Assembly (NCBI GenBank): GCA_036475545.1
Contig: JAZGAE010000158.1
Span: forward strand, 1 to 19,504
Source: JAZGAE01 sp036475545
GTDB taxonomy: Bacteria > Pseudomonadota > Alphaproteobacteria > DATDPM01
Direction: 5' to 3'
DNA length: 19,504 bases
In this document: piece by piece, positions 1 through 9,558 of the stretch
How the letters are laid out: the number at the start of each line of letters is the position of its first letter
Numbering within the stretch: position 1 is the stretch's first letter
Translations under genes and position numbers: made by a program
The notes under the pieces: generated by a model
Seen by the model: only the letters and a program-made list of their open reading frames with translations
Told to the model about the DNA's origin: nothing
Databases searched by the model: none

Positions 1-2045
1 TCGAGATCGAGGTCGAAGCCGGCACCACGGTGCTCCAGGCCTGCGAGACGCTTGGCATCGAGATACCGCGGTTCTGCTACCACGAGCGCCTCTCCATCGC
101 CGGCAACTGCCGGATGTGCTTGGTGGAGATGGAGCGCTCGCCCAAGCCCATCGCCTCCTGCGCCATGCCGGCCATGGAGGGGATGGTGATCCACACCGAC
201 ACGCCCATGGTGGAACAGGCCCGCCGCGGGGTCATGGAGTTCCTGCTCATCAATCACCCGCTCGACTGCCCGATCTGCGACCAGGGCGGCGAATGCGACC
301 TGCAGGACATCGCCATGGCGTACGGCACCGACTCGAGCCGCTTCCGCGAGAACAAGCGGGCCGTCAGGGACAAGGACTTCGGGCCGCTGATCAAGACCCA
401 TATGACCCGCTGCATCCACTGTACGCGGTGCGTGCGGTTCGCGACCGAGATCGCGGGCGTCGAAGAGCTCGGCGCCACCGGCCGCGGCGAGGACATGGAG
501 GTCGGCACCTACGTGGAACAGACGCTGACCTCCGAGTTGTCCGGGAACATGATCGACCTTTGCCCGGTGGGCGCGCTGACCTCCAAGCCCTACGCGTTCG
601 CCGCCCGCAGCTGGGAGCTGAGAAAAACCGAGTCCATCGACGTGCTCGACGCCGTGGGAAGCAGCATCCGGGTCGACGCCCGGGGCTCGGAGGTGATGCG
701 CGTCCTTCCCCGCACTCATGAGGACGTGAACGAGGAGTGGATCTCCGACAAGACCCGTTTCGCTTACGACGGGCTCAAGCGCCAGCGACTCGATACCCCC
801 TATGTCCGCCGCGACGGCAGGCTCGAGCCGACGAGCTGGGCCGAGGCGTTCGGGGCCATCGCCGCCCGGCTCAAGGGACTGAAGGGCGAGAGCGTCGCGG
901 CGATTTCCGGCGACTTGGCCTGCTGCGAGTCCATGCTGGCGCTCAAGGACCTCCTCGGGTCGCTCGGTTCGCCGCATGTCGACTGCCGGCAGGACGGCGC
1001 GAAGCTGCCCGCGGGGCCACGCGGGGCCTATATCTTCAACACCGGCATCGCGGGCATTGAGGAGGCGGACCTGTGCCTGCTCGTGGGCACCAACCCGCGC
1101 TGGGAGGCGGCGGGCGTCAACGCGCGGCTGCGCAAGCGTTACCTCATGGGCGGGTTCCGCGTGGCCGTCATCGGGCCCGGGGTCGACCTCACCTATCCGG
1201 CGGAGGATCTGGGGCCGGGCCCGCGCGTGCTCAAGGAGATCGCCTCGGGGAAACACGCCTTCGCGGCCGAGCTGAAAGCGGCCGAGCGGCCCATGCTGAT
1301 CCTGGGTCAGGGGGCGCTGGCGCGCGACGACGGCGCAGTCGTGCTGGGCATGGCCCGGCGCATCGCCGAGGACTGCGGGCTGGTGGGCGGCGAGTGGTGC
1401 GGCTTCAACGTGCTGCACCTGGCCGCCGCACGGGTGGGCGGCCTCGACCTCGGCCTGGTCCCGGGCGAAGGCGGCCGCGACGTGGCCGGCATCCTCGAGG
1501 GCGCGGCCTCGGGCGCGATCCAGGTCGTCTACCTCCTCGGCGCCGACGAGATCGACATGGCCCGGCTCGGGGACGCCTTCGTCATCTACCAGGGCCATCA
1601 CGGGGACGCCGGGGCCGAGGCCGCCGACGTCATCCTGCCCGGCGCCGCGTTTACGGAGAAGAGCGCGACCTACGTCAACACCGAAGGGCGCGTCCAGCGC
1701 ACCAAGCTCGCCGTGTTCCCGCCGGGCGAGGCGCGCGAGGACTGGAAGGTCCTCCGCGCCCTGGGGGAGGCCCTGGGCCTCGTGAAAGGCATGCCCTACG
1801 GCACCCTGGGCGAGCTCCGCAGGCGGATGGCCAGGGTCAATCCCGTCTTCGAGCAGCTCGACGCGGTCGAGCCCGGGCCGTGGGGCGCGTTTGGAGCCAA
1901 AGGCGCGCTCGGTGCGGCGCCCTTCGCCTATCCGGTTGCCAACTACTACATGACCGATCCCATTACCCGCGCCTCGGTCACCATGGCCGAGTGCACGGAG
2001 GCTTTCGTCCTCCCTGAGCCCGAGAGGACGGGCACCCATGGTTAG
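1..2045 (+). CDS. nuoG: NADH-quinone oxidoreductase subunit G (5' partial)
   Basis: Iron-sulfur subunit of the peripheral arm of complex I, passing electrons from NADH toward quinone on the cytoplasmic side. The reading frame is already open at base 3, so the true start and roughly ten residues lie upstream; the GTG at 30 is internal. Cysteines typical of the [2Fe-2S] cluster lie in FCYHERLSIAGNCRMC (nt 72-119) and SCAMP (about nt 159). The His/Cys cluster motif follows in NHPLDCPICDQGGECDLQD (about nt 252-308), then the [4Fe-4S] motif TRCIHCTRC with its fourth Cys in DLCPVGAL (about nt 405-580). A molybdopterin-oxidoreductase-like domain without its own active site fills the rest. About 680 residues are visible, which fits the short alphaproteobacterial form rather than the roughly 900-residue E. 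coli form. It overlaps nuoH by 8 bases. Confidence 0.97.
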   Translation, partial: EIEVEAGTTVLQACETLGIEIPRFCYHERLSIAGNCRMCLVEMERSPKPIASCAMPAMEGMVIHTDTPMVEQARRGVMEFLLINHPLDCPICDQGGECDLQDIAMAYGTDSSRFRENKRAVRDKDFGPLIKTHMTRCIHCTRCVRFATEIAGVEELGATGRGEDMEVGTYVEQTLTSELSGNMIDLCPVGALTSKPYAFAARSWELRKTESIDVLDAVGSSIRVDARGSEVMRVLPRTHEDVNEEWISDKTRFAYDGLKRQRLDTPYVRRDGRLEPTSWAEAFGAIAARLKGLKGESVAAISGDLACCESMLALKDLLGSLGSPHVDCRQDGAKLPAGPRGAYIFNTGIAGIEEADLCLLVGTNPRWEAAGVNARLRKRYLMGGFRVAVIGPGVDLTYPAEDLGPGPRVLKEIASGKHAFAAELKAAERPMLILGQGALARDDGAVVLGMARRIAEDCGLVGGEWCGFNVLHLAAARVGGLDLGLVPGEGGRDVAGILEGAASGAIQVVYLLGADEIDMARLGDAFVIYQGHHGDAGAEAADVILPGAAFTEKSATYVNTEGRVQRTKLAVFPPGEAREDWKVLRALGEALGLVKGMPYGTLGELRRRMARVNPVFEQLDAVEPGPWGAFGAKGALGAAPFAYPVANYYMTDPITRASVTMAECTEAFVLPEPERTGTHG

Positions 2046-3069
2046 CTTCTGGTGGGGATACGTCTGGCCGGTGGCGATCATTGTCGCCAAGGTCGTGATC
2101 ATCCTGGTGCCGCTGCTCCTGGCGGTCGCGTACCTCACCTACGCCGAACGCAAGGTGATCGCGGCCATGCAGCTTCGCAAAGGGCCCAACGTGGTGGGCC
2201 CCTTCGGGCTCTTGCAGCCCTTCGCCGACGGCATCAAGCTGCTGATGAAGGAGACCGTGGTGCCCAGCGGCGCGAACAAGACCGTGTTCTTGTTGGCCCC
2301 GGTCATCACCTTCACGCTGGCCCTGGTCGCCTGGGCCGTGATCCCGTTCGACGTAGGCGTCGTGCTCTCCGACATCAACGTCGGCATCCTCTACCTCTTC
2401 GCCATCTCCTCGCTCGGCGTCTACGGCGTCATCATGGCGGGCTGGGCGAGCAACTCCAGGTACGCGTTTTTGGGCGCACTCAGGTCCGGGGCGCAGATGA
2501 TCTCCTACGAGGTCTCCATCGGCTTCATCATCATCACCGTGCTGCTGTGCGCCGGATCGCTCAACCTCTCCCAGATCGTGTTGGCGCAGGCGGGTGGGTT
2601 CTGGCACTGGTACTGGTTGCCGCTGTTTCCGATATTCGTGATCTTCTTCATCTCGACGCTGGCGGAGACCAGCCGCTTGCCCTTCGACTTGCCCGAGGCG
2701 GAGACCGAGCTGGTCGCCGGCTACAACGTCGAGTATTCGTCCATGACCTTCGCCCTCTTCTTCCTGGGCGAGTACGCCAACATGATCCTGATGAGCGCCA
2801 TGACCACGATCCTGTTCCTGGGTGGATGGCTGCCGCCCATCGACGCGGCGCCGTTCAACTGGATACCGGGGCCGGTGTGGCTGTTGGCGAAGATCGCCTT
2901 CGTGCTGTTCTTCTTCCTCTGGATCCGCGCCACTTTTCCCCGCTACCGCTACGACCAGCTGATGCGCCTCGGCTGGAAGGTGTTCCTGCCGATCTCGTTG
3001 GCGGCGGTGATCGTGGTGGCCGGGGTCCTGATGCTCACCGGCTGGGTGCCGGGGGCGCCGGGCGCGTAG
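2038..3069 (+). CDS. nuoH: NADH-quinone oxidoreductase subunit H
   Basis: Membrane subunit of complex I (343 aa) that joins the peripheral arm to the proton-pumping arm and helps form the quinone-binding chamber. It is hydrophobic throughout, with about eight membrane helices. Family signatures are visible: TYAERKVIAAMQLRKGPN (from about residue 34), LLQPFADGIKLLMKE (about 58-72), the acidic loop ETSRLPFDLPEAETELVAGY (210-229), and FPRYRYDQLMRLGWK near the C-terminus. The ATG at 2038 lies inside the end of nuoG and is preceded by GAGAGGA about eight bases upstream, so translation is probably coupled to nuoG. Length is normal for the family. Confidence 0.98.
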   Translation: MVSFWWGYVWPVAIIVAKVVIILVPLLLAVAYLTYAERKVIAAMQLRKGPNVVGPFGLLQPFADGIKLLMKETVVPSGANKTVFLLAPVITFTLALVAWAVIPFDVGVVLSDINVGILYLFAISSLGVYGVIMAGWASNSRYAFLGALRSGAQMISYEVSIGFIIITVLLCAGSLNLSQIVLAQAGGFWHWYWLPLFPIFVIFFISTLAETSRLPFDLPEAETELVAGYNVEYSSMTFALFFLGEYANMILMSAMTTILFLGGWLPPIDAAPFNWIPGPVWLLAKIAFVLFFFLWIRATFPRYRYDQLMRLGWKVFLPISLAAVIVVAGVLMLTGWVPGAPGA

Positions 3070-3091
3070 AGTTGGGGCGAAAGGACACGGC

Positions 3092-3583
3092 GTGTTGACC
3101 CTTCTGGATCGCGGCGCGCGGATGGTCTTCCTGTCGGAGCTGGTCTCGGGCCTCGCGCTCACGCTCAAGTACATGTTCAGGCCCAAGGTGACGCTGAACT
3201 ATCCGTACGAGAAGGGGCCGCTCTCACCCCGTTTCCGGGGCGAGCACGCGCTGCGCCGGTACCCCTCGGGCGAGGAGCGCTGCATCGCCTGCAAGCTGTG
3301 CGAGGCCATCTGCCCGGCCCAGGCCATCACCATCGAGGCCGAGCCCCGCGCCGATGGCAGCCGCCGCACCACGCGCTACGACATCGACATGGTGAAGTGC
3401 ATCTATTGCGGCTTCTGCGAGGAGTCCTGTCCCGTGGATGCCATCGTCGAGGGGCCGAATTTCGAGTTCGCCACCGAAACCCGCGAGGAGCTTCTCTACG
3501 ACAAGGAGAAGCTGCTCAGCAACGGCGATCGGTGGGAGGCGGAGATCGCCGCCCGCCTAGAGGCGGACGCGCCGTACCGGTGA
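3092..3583 (+). CDS. nuoI: NADH-quinone oxidoreductase subunit I (ferredoxin-like)
   Basis: Peripheral-arm subunit (163 aa) carrying two [4Fe-4S] clusters that relay electrons to the quinone site beside NuoH. Two ferredoxin motifs are intact: CIACKLCEAICP (Cys64, 67, 70, 74) and CIYCGFCEESCP (Cys103, 106, 109, 113). The chosen start is GTG at 3092, because AAGGA at 3081-3085 sits six bases upstream and the resulting N-terminus (LLDRGARMVFLSEL) matches the usual family start. The in-frame ATG at 3122 would remove ten residues. It follows nuoH after 22 bases and is separated from nuoJ by 94 bases in which I see no other gene. Confidence 0.97.
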   Translation: MLTLLDRGARMVFLSELVSGLALTLKYMFRPKVTLNYPYEKGPLSPRFRGEHALRRYPSGEERCIACKLCEAICPAQAITIEAEPRADGSRRTTRYDIDMVKCIYCGFCEESCPVDAIVEGPNFEFATETREELLYDKEKLLSNGDRWEAEIAARLEADAPYR

Positions 3584-3677
3584 GGCGCGGCGGGGGCTGT
3601 CAGGGTAGGGGAAAAGCGTTGAGACTGCGTATGGCGAAGCGGGGGCGTGCACGGCGGGAAACGCGGGTGCCGGCGGC

Positions 3678-4286
3678 ATGATCGTTCAGGGCCTTATCTT
3701 CTATCTTTTCGCTGGGGTGGCCGTGGCGGCGGGCGTCATGGTGATCTCGGCGCGCAATTCGGTGCACTCGGTGCTGTTCCTGATCCTCGCCTTCTTCAAC
3801 GGGGCCGGGATTTTCGTGCTCTTGGGCGCCGAGTTCCTCGCCATGGTCCTCGTGGTGGTCTACGTCGGCGCCGTCGCGGTCCTGTTCCTGTTCGTGGTGA
3901 TGATGCTGGACATCAATTTCGCGGAATTCAGGCAGGGCTTCCTCAACTATCTGCCCGTCGGGGGAATGATCGGCCTGATCCTGCTGGTCGAACTCGCCCT
4001 CGTTCTGGGCGGCTGGGCGGTCACGCCCGAGGCGACGGCCGTGGCCGCGGCGCCGATGCCCGACGTGGCCCGGGTCACCAACACCCACGCCCTGGGCGCG
4101 TTGCTGTACACCCGCTACGTCTATCTGTTCCAGGCGGCGGGGCTCATTCTGCTGGTCGCCATGATCGGCGCCATCGTGTTGACCCATCGGGTGAGGAAGG
4201 GCGTTCGCAAGCAGGTGATTTCGCGCCAGGTCGCCCGCGAAAAAACCGTCGAGCTCAAGAAGGTCCCCACGCGGGGAGGGGTATAG
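3678..4286 (+). CDS. nuoJ: NADH-quinone oxidoreductase subunit J
   Basis: Small membrane subunit of complex I (202 aa) located near the base of the membrane arm, beside NuoH, NuoA and NuoK. The sequence shows about five hydrophobic helices. It includes the characteristic third-helix region EFLAMVLVVVYVGAVAVLFL (about residues 54-73), whose tyrosine and glycines are conserved and include the pi-bulge segment linked to proton transfer. A basic cytoplasmic tail follows the last helix. The stop codon TAG at 4284-4286 abuts the ATG of nuoK directly. The Shine-Dalgarno sequence before this gene is weak, although the start matches the family. Confidence 0.97.
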   Translation: MIVQGLIFYLFAGVAVAAGVMVISARNSVHSVLFLILAFFNGAGIFVLLGAEFLAMVLVVVYVGAVAVLFLFVVMMLDINFAEFRQGFLNYLPVGGMIGLILLVELALVLGGWAVTPEATAVAAAPMPDVARVTNTHALGALLYTRYVYLFQAAGLILLVAMIGAIVLTHRVRKGVRKQVISRQVAREKTVELKKVPTRGGV

Positions 4287-4598
4287 ATGTTCGAGATCAG
4301 CCTCGGACATTACCTGACGCTCGCCGCCATCCTGTTCACCCTCGGGATCTTCGGCATCTTCCTCAATCGCAAGAACGTCATCGTCATCTTGATGTCGATC
4401 GAGCTGATGCTGCTGGCGGTGAACATCAACCTGGTGGCGTTCTCGGCGCACCTTCACGATCTCGTCGGCCAGGTCTTCGCCATGTTCGTGCTGACCGTGG
4501 CCGCCGCCGAGGCGGCAATCGGGCTCGCCATCCTCGTGGTCTACTTCCGCAACCGCGGCACCATCGCGGTGGAGGACATCGATTTGCTGAAGGGCTGA
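4287..4598 (+). CDS. nuoK: NADH-quinone oxidoreductase subunit K
   Basis: Three-helix antiporter-like membrane subunit of complex I (103 aa). The two buried glutamates important for proton translocation in E. coli NuoK (Glu36 and Glu72) correspond here to Glu39 in MSIELMLLAVN and Glu75 in VAAAEAAIGLA. The conserved C-terminal YFRNRGTI follows the last helix. The start codon follows the nuoJ stop with no intervening base, and the preceding GGGAGGGG gives a strong ribosome-binding site. Length is normal for the family. Confidence 0.98.
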   Translation: MFEISLGHYLTLAAILFTLGIFGIFLNRKNVIVILMSIELMLLAVNINLVAFSAHLHDLVGQVFAMFVLTVAAAEAAIGLAILVVYFRNRGTIAVEDIDLLKG

Positions 4599-4605
4599 GC
4601 CGGGC

Positions 4606-6537
4606 ATGTACACCGCCACCATCTTCCTTCCGCTCCTGGGCGCCGTCATCGCCGGGCTATTCGGGCGCCTGATCGGCGACCGCGGCGCGCAGGTCGTTAC
4701 TTGCACGCTGCTCACCCTTTCGGCCCTGTTCTCGCTCGTCGTCTTCAAGCAGGTGGTGATCGACGGAGCGGCGGGCGACGTGCCGCTGTTCACCTGGATC
4801 GATTCCGGCGCCTTCGAAGCAACCTGGGAGCTCCGGTTCGACGCGCTTTCGGCGGTGATGGTGAGCGTCGTCACCGTGGTCTCGGCGGCGATCCACATCT
4901 ATTCCATCGGCTACATGCACGACGACCCGTCGATCCCGCGCTTCTTCTCTTACCTGAGCCTGTTCACCTTCTTCATGCTCTTGCTGGTGACGGCGGACAA
5001 CCTGCTGCAGCTCTACGTCGGCTGGGAGGGGGTCGGGCTCTGTTCGTATCTGTTGATCGGCTTCTGGTACGACCGGCCGTCGGCCAACGCCGCGGCGATC
5101 AAGGCCTTCATCGTCAACCGCGTGGGCGACGTCGGCTTCGCCCTCGGCGTCATGGCGATCTTCTTCCTGTTCGGCACGGTGAACTACGACGCCATCTTCG
5201 CCGCCGCGCCGGGCATGGCCGGGCAGACGTTCGGGTTCCTGGGCGCCCGGTTCGACGTGCTCACCGTGATCTGCGTGCTGCTGTTCATCGGCGCCATGGG
5301 CAAGTCGGCCCAGCTGGGCTTGCACACCTGGCTGCCCGACGCGATGGAGGGCCCGACCCCGGTCTCCGCGCTCATTCACGCGGCCACCATGGTGACGGCG
5401 GGCGTGTTCATGGTGGTGCGCCTCTCGCCGATCTTCGAGTACGCTCCGGAGGTGCTGGAGGCCATCGCCGTGATCGGGGCGGCGACGGCCTTCTTCGCCG
5501 CTAGCGTGGCCATAACCCAGAACGACATCAAGCGGGTCATCGCTTATTCCACCATCAGCCAGCTCGGCTACATGTTCTTCGCCATCGGAGTTTCGGCGTA
5601 TCCGGCCGCGATTTTCCACCTCATGACCCACGCCTTCTTCAAGGCTCTCCTTTTCCTGGGCGCGGGCTCGGTCATCCACGCCATGTCGGGCGAGCAGGAC
5701 ATGCGCCGCATGGGCGGCATCTGGAAGATGGTCCCGTTGACCTACGGAGTGATGTGGGTCGGCTCGCTGGCGCTCGCCGGCATCCCCATCTTCGCCGGCT
5801 ACTTCTCCAAGGACATCATCCTCGAGTCCGTCTGGGGGGCGCACAGCCCGGTGGGCCTATACGCCTACACGCTCGGCATCGCCGCCGCGGCCCTTACCGC
5901 CTTCTACTCGTGGCGGCTTCTCTACATGACTTTCCACGGAGAGCCGCGCGCCGACGAGAAGGTCATGGCCCACGTCCACGAGTCACCCTTGGTGATGACG
6001 ATCCCGCTGGTTTTCTTGGGTCTGGGAGCGATCGGCGCCGGCTATCTCGGTTACAACTCGTTCGTTGGCGAGGGAATGGCCGCGTTCTGGCGCGACTCGA
6101 TCCTGATGCTGCCTGGGCACGACGCGCTCGCGGCGGCCCACCACGCGCCCGACGCCGTGAAGCTGCTGCCGACGGTGGTTGCCCTGCTGGGCATCGCAGT
6201 GGCGACGGTGATGTACCTGCTGCGCCCCGAATGGCCGATCCTGGTGGCGGAGCGGTTCGACCGGCTTTACCGCTTCCTCCTCAACAAGTGGTACTTCGAC
6301 GAGCTCTACGACTGGCTGTTCGTGCGGCCGGCCGTTTACCTCGGCGTCGGGCTGTGGAAGTCGGGCGACGAGGCGCTCATCGACGGCGTCGGTCCGGACG
6401 GCGTGGCCGCGGCGACCAAGGAGCTGGCGCGGCGCGCGGGCCGGCTCCAGACCGGCTACGTCTACCATTACGCCTTCGCCATGCTCATCGGCGTGGCGAC
6501 GCTGGTGACCTGGTACCTGTACGCGATCGCGAGGTAA
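4606..6537 (+). CDS. nuoL: NADH-quinone oxidoreductase subunit L
   Basis: Distal antiporter-like, proton-translocating subunit of complex I (643 aa). It has many membrane helices and a long C-terminal extension that includes the amphipathic lateral helix and a final membrane anchor (residues about 620-641). Key charged residues are present: Glu141 in LYVGWEGVGLCSYLL and Lys233 in GAMGKSAQLGLHTWLPDAME, equivalent to E. coli Glu144 and Lys229. The family signature ALIHAATMVTAGVF follows. It starts 7 bases after nuoK and ends 9 bases before nuoM. The motif WYFDELYDW near residue 565 is usual in NuoL, so this is not one of the related Na+/H+ antiporter subunits. Confidence 0.98.
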   Translation: MYTATIFLPLLGAVIAGLFGRLIGDRGAQVVTCTLLTLSALFSLVVFKQVVIDGAAGDVPLFTWIDSGAFEATWELRFDALSAVMVSVVTVVSAAIHIYSIGYMHDDPSIPRFFSYLSLFTFFMLLLVTADNLLQLYVGWEGVGLCSYLLIGFWYDRPSANAAAIKAFIVNRVGDVGFALGVMAIFFLFGTVNYDAIFAAAPGMAGQTFGFLGARFDVLTVICVLLFIGAMGKSAQLGLHTWLPDAMEGPTPVSALIHAATMVTAGVFMVVRLSPIFEYAPEVLEAIAVIGAATAFFAASVAITQNDIKRVIAYSTISQLGYMFFAIGVSAYPAAIFHLMTHAFFKALLFLGAGSVIHAMSGEQDMRRMGGIWKMVPLTYGVMWVGSLALAGIPIFAGYFSKDIILESVWGAHSPVGLYAYTLGIAAAALTAFYSWRLLYMTFHGEPRADEKVMAHVHESPLVMTIPLVFLGLGAIGAGYLGYNSFVGEGMAAFWRDSILMLPGHDALAAAHHAPDAVKLLPTVVALLGIAVATVMYLLRPEWPILVAERFDRLYRFLLNKWYFDELYDWLFVRPAVYLGVGLWKSGDEALIDGVGPDGVAAATKELARRAGRLQTGYVYHYAFAMLIGVATLVTWYLYAIAR

Positions 6538-6546
6538 GGCGCGGAC

Positions 6547-8061
6547 ATGGCGGATTGGCCCATCCTCTCGCTGGTCACGTTCCTGCCGCTGGCAGGCGTG
6601 CTCCTTATCTTCATTACCCGCGGAGAGCCGGAGTTGGTTGCCCGCAACGCCCGCAACGTGGCGCTGTGGACGTCGCTCGTCACCTTCGCGGTGTCGCTGC
6701 TGCTGTGGGTCAACTTCGACACCACGACACCCGGGTTCCAGTTCGTCGAGAAGTGGGTTTGGCTGCCGGAGTTCAACATCGACTACCACATGGGCGTGGA
6801 CGGCATCTCGATCTTCTTCGTGTTGCTGTCGACACTGCTGACGCCCATCTGCGTGCTCGCAAGCTGGGAAGCGATCCAGACCCGGGTGAAGGAATACATG
6901 ATCGCGTTCCTGGTGCTCGAGACGATGATGGTGGGAACGTTTTCGGCCCTCAACATCCTGCCCTTCTACATCTTCTACGAGGGCGCGCTGATCCCGATGT
7001 TCGTCATCATCGGCGTGTGGGGGGGGCCGCGGCGCGTCTACTCCGCCTTCAAGTTCTTCCTCTACACGATGGCCGGCGCCGTGCTGATGTTGCTCGCGCT
7101 GTTGGCGCTCTACGTGAGCACCGGCACCACCGACATCCCCACCCTCATGCGGGCGAGCGTGCCCGTGGGCCTGCAGTACTGGCTGTGGCTCGCCTTCTTC
7201 GCCTCGTTCGCGGTGAAGATCCCGATGTGGCCCCTGCACACCTGGCTCCCCGACGCCCATGTCGAGGCGCCGACGGCCGGCTCGGTGATGCTCGCGGCGG
7301 TGCTCCTCAAGATGGGAGCGTACGGGTTTCTCAGGTTCTCGGTGCCCATGTTCCCCGACGCCACGGCCTACTTCACGCCGTTCATCTTTGCCCTCAGCGT
7401 GGTGGCCGTGATCTACACCTCGCTGGTGGCGCTGGTCCAGACCGACATGAAGAAGCTGATCGCCTATTCTTCGGTGGCGCACATGGGGTTCGTGACCATC
7501 GGCATCTTCACCCTCAACATGCAGGGGATCGAGGGGGCGATCTTCCAGATGCTCAGCCACGGCATCGTCTCGGCCGCGCTGTTCCTCATCGTCGGCGTGC
7601 TCTACGACCGCAAGCACAGCCGCCTGATCGCCAGCTACGGCGGCCTGGTTCACCGGATGCCGATGTACGCCTTCGTGTTCATGATATTCGTGCTCGCCTC
7701 GGTGGGGCTCCCCGGCACCAGCGGCTTCGTCGGCGAGTTCTTGAGCCTCGTCGGCGCCTTCCAGGTCAACACGATGGTGGCGCTACTGGCGGCGACGGGG
7801 ATGGTGCTCGCGGTCGCCTACATGCTGTGGCTCTACCGCCGGGTCATCTTCGGCAAGCTCGAGAAAGAAGAGCTCAAGGACATCCTCGACCTGAGCCCGC
7901 GCGAGATCGCGGTGTTCGCGCCCCTCGTCATCTTGGTCTTCTGGATGGGGATTTATCCCTCGTCCTTCCTCGATGTCATGCATGCCTCGGTTGGTAACTT
8001 GATCGCGGACTTCGAGATCGCCCGCGCCGCGTCCGAAGCCCTCGTGGTGGTGGCGCAATAG
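6547..8061 (+). CDS. nuoM: NADH-quinone oxidoreductase subunit M
   Basis: Antiporter-like, proton-pumping membrane subunit of complex I (504 aa), situated between NuoL and NuoN. Conserved charged residues are visible: Glu145 in the FYEGALIPMF segment, Lys224 in AVKIPMWPLHTWLPDAHVEAP, and Lys255 in AAVLLKMGAYG. The discontinuous-helix and SSVAHMGFV regions are also present. Length and helix pattern are normal. It follows nuoL after 9 bases and is 39 bases upstream of nuoN. Confidence 0.98.
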   Translation: MADWPILSLVTFLPLAGVLLIFITRGEPELVARNARNVALWTSLVTFAVSLLLWVNFDTTTPGFQFVEKWVWLPEFNIDYHMGVDGISIFFVLLSTLLTPICVLASWEAIQTRVKEYMIAFLVLETMMVGTFSALNILPFYIFYEGALIPMFVIIGVWGGPRRVYSAFKFFLYTMAGAVLMLLALLALYVSTGTTDIPTLMRASVPVGLQYWLWLAFFASFAVKIPMWPLHTWLPDAHVEAPTAGSVMLAAVLLKMGAYGFLRFSVPMFPDATAYFTPFIFALSVVAVIYTSLVALVQTDMKKLIAYSSVAHMGFVTIGIFTLNMQGIEGAIFQMLSHGIVSAALFLIVGVLYDRKHSRLIASYGGLVHRMPMYAFVFMIFVLASVGLPGTSGFVGEFLSLVGAFQVNTMVALLAATGMVLAVAYMLWLYRRVIFGKLEKEELKDILDLSPREIAVFAPLVILVFWMGIYPSSFLDVMHASVGNLIADFEIARAASEALVVVAQ

Positions 8062-8100
8062 GTTGGACGGGTTAGCCTGAGCCCGGATGGGATCGCCGTG

Positions 8101-9552
8101 ATGGAACAAGTCCCGAGCCTCTCTCCCGCCCTGCCGGAGATGTTCCTGGCCATTGTCGGGATGGCTCTCCTGGTGTACGGCGCGTTTCGGGGCGACAGCC
8201 ATGCGCGGCGGATATCCTGGATGGTGGTCTGGGCGCTGGCCGCGGCGCTGGTGCTTGAACTCGCGCTCGGCACCGCCCGCGAGGTCACCTTCGCCGGCAT
8301 GTTCGTCACCGACGGCTTCGCCATCTTCATCAAGGTCCTGGTGTTGGCCGCATCCGCCACGGCCATCGTCATGTCGCTGGACTACCTCAGCCACGAGCGG
8401 GCGGAGCGGATCGAGTTTCCGGTGCTGATCCTCTTCGCCACGGTCGGCATGCTCATGATGATCTCTGCCAACGACCTCATCTCGCTCTATCTCGGGGTCG
8501 AGCTGCAGAGCCTCTCCCTTTACATTCTGGCGGCGATCCGGCGCGACACCATGCGCTCGAGCGAGGCCGGACTTAAGTACTTCGTGCTCGGCGCGCTGTC
8601 GTCGGGCATGCTGCTCTACGGTTGCTCCCTGGTCTACGGCTTCGCCGGCACCACCGGCTTCGACGGCTTGGCCGAGATCTTGACCGTGCGGGCAGGGGAG
8701 GCGCCCTCCATCGGCCTCATCATCGGCCTGGTGTTCATCACCGCGGCTCTCGCCTTCAAGGTGTCGGCGGTGCCGTTCCACATGTGGACGCCGGACGTTT
8801 ACGAAGGCGCCCCGACCCCGGTGACCGCGCTCTTCGCCGCCGCGCCCAAGCTCGCGGCGATCGCCCTTCTGCTGCGCGTCATGGTCGGCCCCTTCGGCCC
8901 GCTCGTGGCCCAGTGGCAGCAGATCATCATCGCGATATCCATCGCCTCCATGGTGCTGGGAGCGTTTGCGGCGATCAACCAGACCAACATCAAGCGGCTC
9001 ATGGCCTACAGCGCGATCGGCCACGTCGGTTACGCGCTCATCGGCCTGGCCGCGGGCGGCGAGACGGGCATCAAGGCCGTGCTCGTCTACATGGTCATTT
9101 ATCTCGTCATGGTGGTGGGCACCTTTGGCTGCATCCTCTGCATGCGCAGCCAGGACCGCATGGTCGAGGAGATCGACGACTTGGCGGGCTTGGCGAAGAC
9201 GCATCCGATGCTGGCGCTGGCGTTCGCCATCTTCATGTTCTCCATGGCGGGAGTCCCGCCGCTGGCCGGCTTCTTCGGCAAGATCTACGTGTTCCTGGCG
9301 GCGATCGAGGCGGAGCTGTACGCGCTCGCCGTGATCGGGGTCCTGAGCAGCGTGGTGGCCGCCTTTTATTACCTGCGTATCGTGAGACTCATGTATTTCG
9401 ACGAGCCGACGGAGCCGCTCCATCGTCCCATCGGGCGCGAGCTCGGCTGGGTGATCGGAGGGACCGGGCTGTTCACCCTGTTCTTCTTCGCCATCTGGGC
9501 GCCGGTCGCGTCCACCGCGGGCGCCGCCGCCGCCGCGCTGTTTGCGGGCTGA
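8101..9552 (+). CDS. nuoN: NADH-quinone oxidoreductase subunit N
   Basis: Third antiporter-like, proton-pumping subunit of the complex I membrane arm (483 aa) and last nuo gene of the operon. Glu134 in SLYLGVELQSLSLY and Lys220 in ALAFKVSAVPFHMWTPDVYE match the essential Glu133 and Lys217 of E. coli NuoN. NQTNIKRLMAYSAIGHVGY is another clear signature. I chose ATG 8101. A GTG directly in front at 8098 would add one residue, and the purine-rich GGATGGGA upstream suits either. The C-terminus is alanine-rich. birA follows after 6 bases, suggesting one transcript. Confidence 0.97.
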   Translation: MEQVPSLSPALPEMFLAIVGMALLVYGAFRGDSHARRISWMVVWALAAALVLELALGTAREVTFAGMFVTDGFAIFIKVLVLAASATAIVMSLDYLSHERAERIEFPVLILFATVGMLMMISANDLISLYLGVELQSLSLYILAAIRRDTMRSSEAGLKYFVLGALSSGMLLYGCSLVYGFAGTTGFDGLAEILTVRAGEAPSIGLIIGLVFITAALAFKVSAVPFHMWTPDVYEGAPTPVTALFAAAPKLAAIALLLRVMVGPFGPLVAQWQQIIIAISIASMVLGAFAAINQTNIKRLMAYSAIGHVGYALIGLAAGGETGIKAVLVYMVIYLVMVVGTFGCILCMRSQDRMVEEIDDLAGLAKTHPMLALAFAIFMFSMAGVPPLAGFFGKIYVFLAAIEAELYALAVIGVLSSVVAAFYYLRIVRLMYFDEPTEPLHRPIGRELGWVIGGTGLFTLFFFAIWAPVASTAGAAAAALFAG

Positions 9553-9558
9553 CCCGCC

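Noticed and set aside
30..32. GTG at 30 as the start of nuoG
   Set aside because: The frame is open to base 3, and the residues before it (EIEVEAGTT) match the normal NuoG N-terminus, so the gene is cut by the window edge.
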